A stretch of 64,000 nt of DNA, taken from NCBI RefSeq assembly GCF_003020125.1, contig NZ_PYFW01000011.1, positions 1-64,000 of the forward strand, in the 5' to 3' direction. Position 1 is the first letter of the stretch. The number at the start of each line of letters is the position of its first letter. Made by a program: the position numbers and the translations under genes. The notes under the pieces were generated by a model. It saw only the letters and a program-made list of their open reading frames with translations, searched no databases and was not told the origin of the DNA. Source of the DNA: Bradyrhizobium sp. MOS003 (GTDB lineage: Bacteria; Pseudomonadota; Alphaproteobacteria; Rhizobiales; Xanthobacteraceae). Of this stretch, positions 54,692-64,000 are shown one piece after another.

Positions 54692-54787
54692 CCCCCTGCA
54701 CCTTACGCGACGCGACTGGCGCGGAGGCTACCGGAACGTGCGAGGGGGCAAATAGCGGTACAGACCGAGAACGAGGGCGGCCGCGCT

Positions 54788-55021
54788 CTACTTTTCCTCT
54801 TCCATGGTCACGGCCACGTCCGCCTCGGCAGAAAGCCGCACCTTGTTGCCCTCGACACCGGCGACGAGGCCCTTGTCGATGAAGTGATGGTGGCCCTTGT
54901 GGCTGCCCTCGCCGCTGTCCTTCTTGGTCAGCTTGATGCGATTGCCTTCGACCTTGTCGACGGTACCGACATGGACGCCGTCGGCGCCGATCACTTCCAT
55001 ATGCTCTGCGATATTTTGCAT
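54788..55021 (-). CDS. DUF2171 family protein
   Basis: 77 residues. MEVIGADGVHVGTVDKVEGN, IKLTKKDSGEGSHKGHHHF and IDKGLVAGVEGNKVRLSAEAD match DUF2171, a short PRC-barrel-like family common in alphaproteobacteria. Acidic tail (MEEEK). It is soluble, single-copy in this window, and not obviously in an operon. Function unknown. Confidence 0.85.
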   Translation of the reverse strand: MQNIAEHMEVIGADGVHVGTVDKVEGNRIKLTKKDSGEGSHKGHHHFIDKGLVAGVEGNKVRLSAEADVAVTMEEEK

Positions 55022-55081
55022 GGTGGTTCCTTGTTTGGATCCACGTCAACGCGCGGCAATAGCTTGAGTTCGTATTTTTCT

Positions 55082-55182
55082 GTCATTCCGGGGCGCGCCA
55101 CTTGGCGCGAGCCCGGAATCCATAACCCGCAGCCGGGGTTATGGATTCCAGGCATGGCCCATAGGGCCATCCCGGAATGACG
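55082..55182. repeat. GTCATTCCGGG palindromic repeat
   Basis: GTCATTCCGGG (55082-55092) is inverted at 55171-55181 (CCCGGAATGAC). Inside, GGAATCCATAACCC and GGGTTATGGATTCC form a perfect 14-bp stem. This is a third palindromic family of the genus, able to form a large cruciform or a strong RNA hairpin. Confidence 0.85.
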
Positions 55183-55205
55183 AGACTAGTGAAGTCACGC
55201 GAGCG

Positions 55206-55592
55206 CTAGATCAGTGGCGCCTTCGCCGAGGCGTGGTGATTGACGATCTTCCAGTCGCCGTCCTCGCGGACGATGACCCAGCTCATCTTGACGACGAGAT
55301 CGTCCCGCTCGCCGGCGAGGTCGAACGAGATGGTCGCGGCCATGTTGATCAGATCGGGGCCGGCTTGCGCTGCGTTCACGTCGGAGAACACGGCACTCGG
55401 TTTGCGCCAGCGCGGCAGGCCGTTGAAATAATCGGCGACGCCATCCCTGCCCCGATAGAGCTTCGGGTTGGAGCCGAAAAAGAACGCGTTGTTCGAATAC
55501 AGCGACGACAGCGCGGCCGCGTCGAGCGTCGCGAAGCCGGCGCGCCATTTCGCGATGATGGTGGAAACGACGGCGTCGGCTTCGTTGCTCAT
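55206..55592 (-). CDS. NTF2-like (SgcJ/EcaC-type) protein
   Basis: 128 residues from ATG at 55592; the longer frame upstream is glnS shadow. The cone-shaped NTF2/DUF4440 fold is suggested by VVSTIIAKWRAGFATLDAAA, LYSNNAFFFGSNPKLYRGRD, YFNGLP, and VKMSWVIVREDGDWKIVNHH. It has no clear catalytic residues beyond conserved His/Asp. Only four bases follow the glnS stop, so it is co-transcribed. Confidence 0.87.
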   Translation of the reverse strand: MSNEADAVVSTIIAKWRAGFATLDAAALSSLYSNNAFFFGSNPKLYRGRDGVADYFNGLPRWRKPSAVFSDVNAAQAGPDLINMAATISFDLAGERDDLVVKMSWVIVREDGDWKIVNHHASAKAPLI

Positions 55593-55596
55593 GTGA

Positions 55597-57273
<1,677 letters not shown>

Positions 57274-57417
57274 TAGGAAAATCCTGTAGGGAAATCAGCG
57301 GTCCTTCTGCCAAATTCGCTTGGCTGAGCCAAGGCCTTAAGCGGTCCGCTGCCGGGCTTTAGTTATGCGCCGGTCCTGTTATATACCACCGCCTCCAATG
57401 CATAGGCCCTGCCAAGA

Positions 57418-58845
57418 ATGACCTCCCCCGTCGTCACCCGCTTTGCTCCCTCCCCGACCGGCTTCCTCCATATCGGGGGCGCCCGCACGGCGCTGTTCAA
57501 CTGGCTCTATGCGAAGAAGCACGGCGGCAAGATGCTGCTCCGGATCGAGGACACCGACCGGGAGCGCTCCACCGAGGCCGCGATCGGCGCCATCCTCGAC
57601 GGCCTGAAATGGCTCGAGCTCGGCTGGGACGGCGAGGTCATCTACCAGTTCAGCCGCGCCGCCCGCCACCGCGAGGTCGCCGAGCAGCTGCTCGCCGAGG
57701 GCAAGGCCTACCGCTGCTACGCCACCGCCGAGGAGCTGACTGCCATGCGCGAGAAGGCACGCGCCGAGGGCCGCACCCGCCTCTATGACGGCCTGTGGCG
57801 CGACCGCGATCCCGCGACAGCCCCATCCGACGTCAAGCCGACCATCCGGCTCCGCGCGCCGCAGACCGGCGAGACCGTGATCGAGGACCAGGTCCAGGGC
57901 CGCGTGGTCTGGCAGAACGAGAATCTCGACGACCTCGTGCTTTTGCGCGGCGATGGCAACCCGACCTACATGCTCGCCGTGGTGGTGGACGACCACGACA
58001 TGGGCGTCACCCACGTCATTCGCGGCGACGACCATCTGATCAACGCCGCGCGCCAGAAGCAGATCTACGATGCGATGGGCTGGGCGCTGCCGAGCATGTC
58101 CCACATCCCGTTGATCCACGGCCCGGACGGCTCGAAGCTCTCCAAGCGCCACGGTGCGCTCGGCGTCGACGCTTACCGCGCCATGGGATATTTGCCGGCA
58201 GCGCTACGCAATTACCTCGTCCGGCTCGGCTGGAGCCATGGCGACCAGGAGATCTTCTCGACCGAGGAGATGATCGCCGCGTTCGACCTCGCCAGCGTCG
58301 GCCGCGCCGCCGCCCGGTTCGATTTCGCCAAGCTGGAAAACCTCAACGGCCACTACATCCGCCACGCCGACGATCAATCACTCGTGAAGATGTTCGAGGA
58401 CGTGCTCGACCATCTCGTGCCCGCGCGCGACGAGCTTAAGGCCAAGTTAAACGACACCACGCGCGCCCAGCTTCTCAAGGCCATGCCGGCCCTGAAGGAG
58501 CGCGCCAAGACGCTGATCGAGCTGATCGACAGCGCCTATTTCATCTTCGCTGACCGGCCGCTGGAGCTCGATCCCAAGGCGCAAGCGCTGCTGACGCCAG
58601 AGAACCGCAAGCTGATCGGCCAGCTACATTCCGCGCTGGAGAAAGTCGAGACGTGGAGCGGCGCGGCCACCGAAGCCGCGCTACGTGCTTTTGCCGAGGA
58701 AAATAGTCTCAAGCTGGGCGCGGTCGCCCAACCCTTGCGGGCCGCGCTGACCGGGCGGACGACGTCGCCTGGTATATTTGAGGTTTTGGACGTCCTGGGA
58801 CGCCAGGAAAGCCTCGGCCGGCTTAAGGATCAGTCTACGACGTAA
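57418..58845 (+). CDS. gltX: Glutamyl-tRNA synthetase
   Basis: 475 residues, class I. The HIGH motif is FAPSPTGFLHIGGARTA, followed by RIEDTDRERS, MSHIPLIHGPDGSKLSKRHG (KMSKS) and a helical anticodon domain (about 310-475). Charges tRNA-Glu. It lies upstream of gltA and divergent from glnS. The ATG at 57418 follows a T/C-rich region with no strong ribosome site. Confidence 0.97.
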   Translation: MTSPVVTRFAPSPTGFLHIGGARTALFNWLYAKKHGGKMLLRIEDTDRERSTEAAIGAILDGLKWLELGWDGEVIYQFSRAARHREVAEQLLAEGKAYRCYATAEELTAMREKARAEGRTRLYDGLWRDRDPATAPSDVKPTIRLRAPQTGETVIEDQVQGRVVWQNENLDDLVLLRGDGNPTYMLAVVVDDHDMGVTHVIRGDDHLINAARQKQIYDAMGWALPSMSHIPLIHGPDGSKLSKRHGALGVDAYRAMGYLPAALRNYLVRLGWSHGDQEIFSTEEMIAAFDLASVGRAAARFDFAKLENLNGHYIRHADDQSLVKMFEDVLDHLVPARDELKAKLNDTTRAQLLKAMPALKERAKTLIELIDSAYFIFADRPLELDPKAQALLTPENRKLIGQLHSALEKVETWSGAATEAALRAFAEENSLKLGAVAQPLRAALTGRTTSPGIFEVLDVLGRQESLGRLKDQSTT

Positions 58846-58991
58846 GTCGAGCATGCGTGCGGTGATCTTGCAGCGCACACAGCAATAATATACCCATCTC
58901 CCCCGTACCTTCTGGAACATCCGGCCTGCCCCATCATCTCTCAAAGGGGCCTCCGGCTCCGGCCCGTTTCACCATACATCGGGGACCTCTG

Positions 58992-60296
58992 ATGGACGCA
59001 AAATCAAGCAATAAGACCGCTACACTGACGGTCGGAAACAAGAACTACGATCTCCCGATCCATAGCGGCAGCGTCGGGCCTGATGTCATCGATATCGGCA
59101 AGCTCTACGGCCAGTCCGGCCTGTTCACCTACGATCCCGGCTTCACCTCCACCGCGAGCTGCCAGTCCAAGATCACCTATATCGACGGCGACGCGGGCGT
59201 GCTGGAATACCGCGGCTATCCGATCGAGCAGCTCGCCGAGAACGGTGACTTCCTCGAGACCTGCTATCTCCTGCTGTTCGGGGAACTGCCGACCGCCGCG
59301 CAGAAGAAGGATTTCGACGACCGCGTGATCCATCACACGATGGTGCACGAGCAGATGGCCCGCTTCTTCCAGGGCTTCCGCCGCGACGCCCATCCGATGG
59401 CAATCATGGTGGCCGCAGTCGGCGCGCTCGCCGCGTTCTATCACGACTCCACCGACATCAACGATCCCAAGCAGCGCATGATCGCTTCCATGCGCATGAT
59501 CGCGAAGATCCCGACCTTGGCTGCTATGGCCTACAAGTACACGGTCGGCCAGCCCTTCGTGTACCCGAAGAACTCGCTCAAGTTCGCCGAGAACTTCCTG
59601 CACATGTGCTTCGCCGTGCCGTGCGAGGACTACAAGATGAATCCGGTGCTCGCTGAAGCGCTGGACAAGATCTTCATCCTGCATGCCGACCACGAGCAGA
59701 ACGCCTCGACCTCGACGGTGCGCATCGCCGGCTCCTCCGGCGCCAACCCGTTCGCCTGCATCGCCGCCGGCATCGCCTGCCTCTGGGGCCCGGCGCATGG
59801 CGGCGCCAACGAAGCAGCGCTTGCGATGCTCGCCGAGATCGGCACCGTGGACAAGATCCCCGAATTCATCGCCAAGGTGAAGGACAAGAACAGCGAAGTC
59901 CGCCTGATGGGCTTCGGGCACCGCGTCTACAAGAACTACGATCCGCGCGCCAAGATCATGCAGAAGATGTGTCACGCCGTGCTCAAGGAGACCGGCCATG
60001 GCGACGATCCGATGCTGAAGGTGGCGCTCGAGCTCGAGCGGATCGCGCTCAGCGACCAGTACTTCATCGACCGCAAGCTCTACCCGAACGTCGACTTCTA
60101 TTCGGGCATCACGCTGAAGGCGATGGGCTTCCCGGTCTCGATGTTCACCGTGCTGTTCGCAGTCGCCCGCACCGTCGGCTGGATCAGCCAGTGGAGCGAG
60201 ATGATCGAGGATCCCCAGCAGAAGATCGGCCGTCCGCGCCAGCTCTACACCGGCGTCACCAAGCGCGACTACGTCGCGATCAAGGATCGCAAGTAA
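58992..60296 (+). CDS. gltA: Citrate synthase
   Basis: 434 residues, type II hexameric form. The active-site residues are in ADHEQNASTSTVR, MGFGHRVYKNYDPRAK and YPNVDFYSGITLKAMGFP (catalytic Asp). It condenses oxaloacetate and acetyl-CoA at entry to the TCA cycle. The type II form is usually inhibited by NADH. An intrinsic terminator follows. Confidence 0.98.
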   Translation: MDAKSSNKTATLTVGNKNYDLPIHSGSVGPDVIDIGKLYGQSGLFTYDPGFTSTASCQSKITYIDGDAGVLEYRGYPIEQLAENGDFLETCYLLLFGELPTAAQKKDFDDRVIHHTMVHEQMARFFQGFRRDAHPMAIMVAAVGALAAFYHDSTDINDPKQRMIASMRMIAKIPTLAAMAYKYTVGQPFVYPKNSLKFAENFLHMCFAVPCEDYKMNPVLAEALDKIFILHADHEQNASTSTVRIAGSSGANPFACIAAGIACLWGPAHGGANEAALAMLAEIGTVDKIPEFIAKVKDKNSEVRLMGFGHRVYKNYDPRAKIMQKMCHAVLKETGHGDDPMLKVALELERIALSDQYFIDRKLYPNVDFYSGITLKAMGFPVSMFTVLFAVARTVGWISQWSEMIEDPQQKIGRPRQLYTGVTKRDYVAIKDRK

Positions 60297-60320
60297 GATC
60301 CAAGCCGATACGGCTTTCGA

Positions 60321-60351
60321 AACGGCGCCATCGCAGGATGGCGCCGTTTTT
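60321..60351 (+). terminator. Intrinsic terminator after gltA
   Basis: AACGGCGCCATC (60321-60332), a GCAG loop and GATGGCGCCGTT (60337-60348) form a perfect 12-bp stem followed by TTTTTG, 24 bases after the gltA stop. This is a textbook intrinsic terminator. Confidence 0.9.
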
Positions 60352-60452
60352 GTTTGTGCATGCGCTTGTCGAGGGCAAGCCCAGGGACCGATCGGCCGAC
60401 TCCCGATGCTGCCGCGCACAACAACAAGTCCACGCTTGCGGCCGCAAACGCC

Positions 60453-60500
60453 TTGACAGTCAGAGCGCTCCGCGCGCAAATTCTTACACTAAGTAAGAAT
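60453..60500 (+). promoter_or_regulatory. ROK gene promoter with overlapping palindrome
   Basis: TTGACA at 60453-60458 is followed 18 bases later by CAAATT as a weak -10. ATTCTTAC (60480-60487), ACTAA, GTAAGAAT (60493-60500) is a perfect 8-bp inverted repeat just downstream of the candidate -10. It is positioned as an operator, probably for the ROK protein itself. Confidence 0.65.
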
Positions 60501-60516
60501 GACGACAGGGATGGAA

Positions 60517-61689
60517 ATGCCAGAGCAGCCGAGAAGTCGGCGGCAGACGCGTGCTGCCATTTTGACTCATCTGCTTCAGTCGGGCGGCTCGTTTCGCCCG
60601 CCGCTGGCCAAGGCCGTGCGCCTCTCGGAAGCGAGCCTGTCGCGTATCCTGCTTGACCTGAAGGCCGAAGGTCTGATCGAGGAAGTGCGGCGCCCTGCCC
60701 CTTACGTCGGCGGCCCGACCGGCCTGGTGTCCCTCGACGGCTCGGTCGCGCTCGCGGCCTTCGAGCTGACGGCGCAGCACCTCGGCGTCGGCGTCGGCGG
60801 CCTGTCGGGCGAATTGCACTACGCTGAACGCGTGCCGCTGCCGAAGACGCCGACCGTCGAGACCGTGGGCCGGGTGTTTCGCGAAGCGATGACATTGTTG
60901 CGCGACTGGACGCGGCGCCGCCGCGTCGTCCTCTCGCAGGTCGGCGTCTCCGTTCCGGGCCTCGGCCGGCTCAGCGCCTCGGTCAACCCCATCATCCCCT
61001 GTGACGTCGGGCGCATTAGCGACATGTTCGGCGAGATGTTCGCCGGCGTGCCCGTCGAATTCACCAATTCGGTCGTGGCGCACGCCACATTCCATCGTTG
61101 CCGCACGGAAAACTATCCGTTCAACGACACGCACCTGTTCGTCTTTGTCAGCCATGGCGTTGCGGGCGCCTGGATGGATGATCCTGTCGAGACCGACGCG
61201 CTCCAGCCGATCGAGCTCGGTCACATGGTGTTTGGCGAAGGCGGACCGCGCTGTCGCTGCGGCCACATCGGCTGTGTCGAGGCCTATACGTCGCTTCCGG
61301 CGCTGGCCGAGCTTCTCGGCGTGCCCGAGCCGGAATTGCTCCAGCTCGGCAACGATTGGGTCACCGCGATCCCGATCTCCTCGCGCGTGCGCCAGGAGCT
61401 GCGGCATCGCCTGTATCGCCTTGGGCTCGCGATCGGCAACACGCTGAACGTCAAGCCCTGTCACGGCGTCGCCATCTCCGGCTGGCCCTCGCTCCTTGCC
61501 GAGGGCGATCGGAAAGCCCTGGTCGACGGGGTCGATGCCTGCCTGCTCGGCGGCCGCGAGCATGCGCGGGTGTCGCTGGCCTTCGTGCCGCCGTCGAACG
61601 GCAATGATCCCAGGGCCGCACTGGCCTTCGCCGCATTCTGCCTCGCCTGCCGCGGCGGCATGCCGGCCGCGTCGACGGAGGCCGCCTGA
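60517..61689 (+). CDS. ROK-family transcriptional repressor
   Basis: About 390 residues. N-terminal winged helix (about 8-60: RAAILTHLLQSGG, SEASLSRILLDLKAEGLIE), then a ROK domain with the signature IELGHMVFGEGG followed by the zinc motif CRCGHIGCVEAY. The catalytic DNG of sugar kinases is not obvious, so it is a regulator rather than a kinase. ATG 60517 is preferred because the upstream ATG (60499) lies in the operator and GGGA precedes 60517. It probably controls itself and the ABC transporter downstream, with a sugar as inducer. Confidence 0.88.
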   Translation: MPEQPRSRRQTRAAILTHLLQSGGSFRPPLAKAVRLSEASLSRILLDLKAEGLIEEVRRPAPYVGGPTGLVSLDGSVALAAFELTAQHLGVGVGGLSGELHYAERVPLPKTPTVETVGRVFREAMTLLRDWTRRRRVVLSQVGVSVPGLGRLSASVNPIIPCDVGRISDMFGEMFAGVPVEFTNSVVAHATFHRCRTENYPFNDTHLFVFVSHGVAGAWMDDPVETDALQPIELGHMVFGEGGPRCRCGHIGCVEAYTSLPALAELLGVPEPELLQLGNDWVTAIPISSRVRQELRHRLYRLGLAIGNTLNVKPCHGVAISGWPSLLAEGDRKALVDGVDACLLGGREHARVSLAFVPPSNGNDPRAALAFAAFCLACRGGMPAASTEAA

Positions 61690-61747
61690 CATGGCCTGAA
61701 GCTGTGCGGCTCACGCGCAAAGAGAATTCACACCGGGAGGAACTGCC

Positions 61748-63034
61748 ATGCCGATCACGACAACAAGGCGCCGACTGCTCGCTGGATCTGCCGCCGCGCT
61801 CGCACTGCCGGCCTTTGCCCGCGCGCAAGGCGCGGTCAAGCCGCGCCTGACCGCGATCTCGCAATGGTCCGCGGGCAGCGATGGGGCGGCCATTACCGCG
61901 CTCGGGAAGAAATTCGAGGAGAAAGGCGGGGTTTGGCAGCACTCGCCAGTTCCCGGGTTCACCACCGAGATGATGAACAAGCTGCGCGCTCAGATCATGG
62001 CCGGCGATCCGCCGGCCTGCTCGCAGCTCAAGGGTCCCGAGATCGCAGCCTGGTCGAAGATCGCGCCGACGGTCGATCTCGACGCCGTCGTCGCCGCCGC
62101 CGGCTACGAGAAGGTCGTCGCGCCCGACCTTGCGAAGCTGCACAAGCCCGCCGGCAAGTGGATCGCACTGCCGCTGCAGATCTACAGCACCAATATGCTG
62201 TTCCTGTCCAAGCGTGCGATGGACAAGGCCAAAGCCGACAAGATCCCCGTCACTTGGGCTGACTTCAACGATCTCGCTGAGAAGATGAAGGCGGGCGGTG
62301 TCGCCTCTCCCATCGCCAACGGTGGCACCCGTCCGGACGACGGGCAGAAATTCGAAGCTGCGCTCGCCGGCATCAGCCCCGCAGCCTATCGCGCCGCCAT
62401 CATGAATCTCGACAAGAAGGCGCTCGAGGGACCCGAGATCAAGGCCGCGTTCGCGCAGGTGCGCAAGATCGCCGACTGGATGGATCCCAATGTCGGCGCC
62501 CAACACTTCTCGACCAACCTCAAGCGCTTCGTCGACGGCGATATGGGCATGATGATCATGGGCGGCTGGGCGCAGGGCGTGCTGCGCAATGCCGGCTTCA
62601 AGTTCGAAGACTTCACGATCGCGCCGGGCCCGAGCGACAATGGTAAACCGGTGTTCCTGCTGAACGCCGACGCCTTCATCTTCTGGCAACGCAAGGAGGC
62701 GGACCTGCAAGCCGGCCAGACGCTCATGGCCCAACTCGTCATGGATCCCGCGATCCAGACCATGTATTCGCAGATCACGGGATCGATCCCCGTGCGCACC
62801 GATGTCGATCTGTCCGGCGAGGGCTGGTCCGAAGGGCAACGAACGACCTCGGCCGCCCTCAAAAGCGCTATCGCCAGCAATCAAGCCCTCCTCAGCATGG
62901 CGCACAACATGGCGCAGGAGAACGGCATGACGGCCGCGATGATCGACGTGATCACCGAATACGTGAAGAACAAGACGATCAAGCCGGAGCAGGCGGCCAC
63001 CCGTCTCGCCGACGCCGTTGAGGGCGCGCGTTGA
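61748..63034 (+). CDS. ABC transporter sugar-binding protein
   Basis: 428 residues. A Tat-type signal (TTTRRRLLAGSAAALALP) is cleaved near ARA-QGA. Family-1 binding-protein features include ISQWSAGSDGAAITALGKKF, LPLQIYSTNMLFLSKRAMDK, WADFNDLAEKMKAGG and FVDGDMGMMIMGGWAQ. The ligand is probably an oligosaccharide or sugar derivative. It overlaps the permease gene by four bases. Located 58 bases after the ROK gene. Confidence 0.92.
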   Translation: MPITTTRRRLLAGSAAALALPAFARAQGAVKPRLTAISQWSAGSDGAAITALGKKFEEKGGVWQHSPVPGFTTEMMNKLRAQIMAGDPPACSQLKGPEIAAWSKIAPTVDLDAVVAAAGYEKVVAPDLAKLHKPAGKWIALPLQIYSTNMLFLSKRAMDKAKADKIPVTWADFNDLAEKMKAGGVASPIANGGTRPDDGQKFEAALAGISPAAYRAAIMNLDKKALEGPEIKAAFAQVRKIADWMDPNVGAQHFSTNLKRFVDGDMGMMIMGGWAQGVLRNAGFKFEDFTIAPGPSDNGKPVFLLNADAFIFWQRKEADLQAGQTLMAQLVMDPAIQTMYSQITGSIPVRTDVDLSGEGWSEGQRTTSAALKSAIASNQALLSMAHNMAQENGMTAAMIDVITEYVKNKTIKPEQAATRLADAVEGAR

Positions 63035-63954
63035 GCAATGTCGCCACGATGAAACCGGTCCGGCCGGCGCTTCCCGAATGGGTGCGCCGGCTGCCCGAAT
63101 ATCTGATGATCTGGGTGCCGCTGCTGCTGTCCGCCGCGCACCTCGTGTCGTTCTCGCTGTGGACGATCTGGATCTCGTTCACGCCGTCCACGCTCGTTCC
63201 AGTTTCGGGCTGGGTGGGGTTGCGCAACTACTCGTCAGTCCTGGCATCACGAAACTGGCAAATCGCTTTCGACAATCTGCTGCTGTTCGGCAGCGCTTTC
63301 GTGCTGCTGAGCGCGGCGACCGGCCTCGCCCTCGCGATCCTGCTCGACCAGCGCATTCGCGGCGAGAACGTGCTGCGGTCGATCTTCCTCTATCCCCTCG
63401 CGGTGTCGTTCGTGGTCACCGGCACCGTCTGGAGCTGGCTGCTCAATCCCGGCCTTGGAATCCAGAAGCTGGTCCACGACCTCGGCTGGACCTCCTTCAA
63501 GTTCGACTGGCTGATCGACCGCGACATGGCGATCTGGACCATCGTGATCGCGGCGATCTGGCAATCCTCGGGCTTCGCCATGGCGCTGTTCCTTGCCGGC
63601 CTCCGGTCCGTCGACACCGACATCATCAAGGCGGCGCAGATCGACGGGGCCGGGCCAGTTCGAATCTACCGCCGCATCATTCTGCCGTCGCTTTGGCCTA
63701 TCACCATCACCGTCGTCGTGATCCAGTTGCAGTTCGCGATTTCGACGTTCGACCTCGTCCGCGCGCTCACCAATGGCGGCCCGGGAATCGCGACCCAGCT
63801 GCCGGCACTCGTCGTCTACGACCTGATGTTCCAGCGCAGCCTGCTCGGCCGGGGCGCGGCGGCGGCAGTCCTCATGCTGCTCATTCTGCTCGCGGTGCTG
63901 CTGCCCTATGCGGCGTGGCGATATGTCCAGCGACGGCGGGCCGCCCATGCGTGA
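63031..63954 (+). CDS. ABC sugar permease, MalF-type
   Basis: 307 residues, about six TM helices. The EAA-loop motif is present in DIIKAAQIDGAGPVRIYRRI. The TTG start at 63031 overlaps the binding-protein stop (TTGA); ATG at 63049 is the alternative. It forms the channel with the second permease, whose gene starts at 63947. Confidence 0.9.
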   Translation: MSNVATMKPVRPALPEWVRRLPEYLMIWVPLLLSAAHLVSFSLWTIWISFTPSTLVPVSGWVGLRNYSSVLASRNWQIAFDNLLLFGSAFVLLSAATGLALAILLDQRIRGENVLRSIFLYPLAVSFVVTGTVWSWLLNPGLGIQKLVHDLGWTSFKFDWLIDRDMAIWTIVIAAIWQSSGFAMALFLAGLRSVDTDIIKAAQIDGAGPVRIYRRIILPSLWPITITVVVIQLQFAISTFDLVRALTNGGPGIATQLPALVVYDLMFQRSLLGRGAAAAVLMLLILLAVLLPYAAWRYVQRRRAAHA

Positions 63955-64000
63955 CCGCTCCTTTGCACCAAGCCGGATCCTGATCTACCTCGTCGTCCTG
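63947..64000 (+). CDS. Second ABC sugar permease, N-terminal fragment
   Basis: ATG at 63947 overlaps the end of the first permease by eight bases. Eighteen codons are visible (MRDRSFAPSRILIYLVVL), with a basic start and the beginning of a TM helix, before the window ends. By position it is the MalG-type partner; an ATPase gene would be expected further on. Confidence 0.75.
   Translation, partial: MRDRSFAPSRILIYLVVL

Noticed and set aside
58681..58944. 87-codon minus-strand frame spanning the gltX end
   Set aside because: Mostly antisense to gltX, basic and without motif; the gap before gltA is better explained as its promoter region.

Overview
The window looks like chromosome of a Bradyrhizobium-type alphaproteobacterium (Nitrobacteraceae). 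The evidence is high GC with long antisense reading frames, the alphaproteobacterial PDH layout with a lipoyl domain on E1 beta, a GTTC-N7-GTTC type SOS box at lexA, and three families of intergenic palindromes typical of this genus. No rRNA, tRNA, CRISPR array, insertion sequence or phage gene was seen.

Layout. 1-8.6 kb (minus strand): a B12-riboswitch-controlled TonB receptor with a small unknown membrane protein, a very large two-module histidine kinase with its single-domain receiver, and several small genus-type proteins. 8.6-15.8 kb: a HAMP adenylate cyclase, a lytic transglycosylase, an orphan Bug-type binding protein, a threonine-synthase-like PLP enzyme and an unknown acidic protein. 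15.8-22.7 kb (minus): the pyruvate dehydrogenase operon pdhA-pdhB-DUF5076-deaminase-pdhC-TM protein-lpdA, with ftsB upstream. 22.8-25.9 kb: an FMN reductase, a metallo-hydrolase with a strikingly structured leader, and a quinone-oxidoreductase-like protein. 25.9-38.8 kb is mostly housekeeping: eno, queF, kdsA, pyrG, secG, tpiA, ppiD, trpD, trpC, moaC.

38.9-49.5 kb separates moaC from moeA and looks accessory. It holds a CGNR regulator divergent from an amidase/MFS pair with two related operator palindromes between them, a lone Flp pilin, a GGDEF-EAL protein, a CtpA-like protease, an FMN-dependent hydroxy-acid oxidase and a HAD hydrolase. 49.6-60.3 kb returns to core genes: moeA, lexA, comEC, glnS divergent from gltX, and gltA. 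60.4-64.0 kb is a sugar-type ABC importer behind a ROK repressor, cut by the window edge.

Functionally the core is central carbon flow (enolase, PDH, citrate synthase, TIM), CTP, Kdo, Trp, queuosine and molybdopterin synthesis, and translation. Around it sit uptake and sensing modules. The least explained parts are the three-helix leader at 24.65-24.71 kb, the B12-switch membrane protein, the deaminase and DUF5076 genes inside the PDH operon, and the paired palindromes at 39.5 kb.
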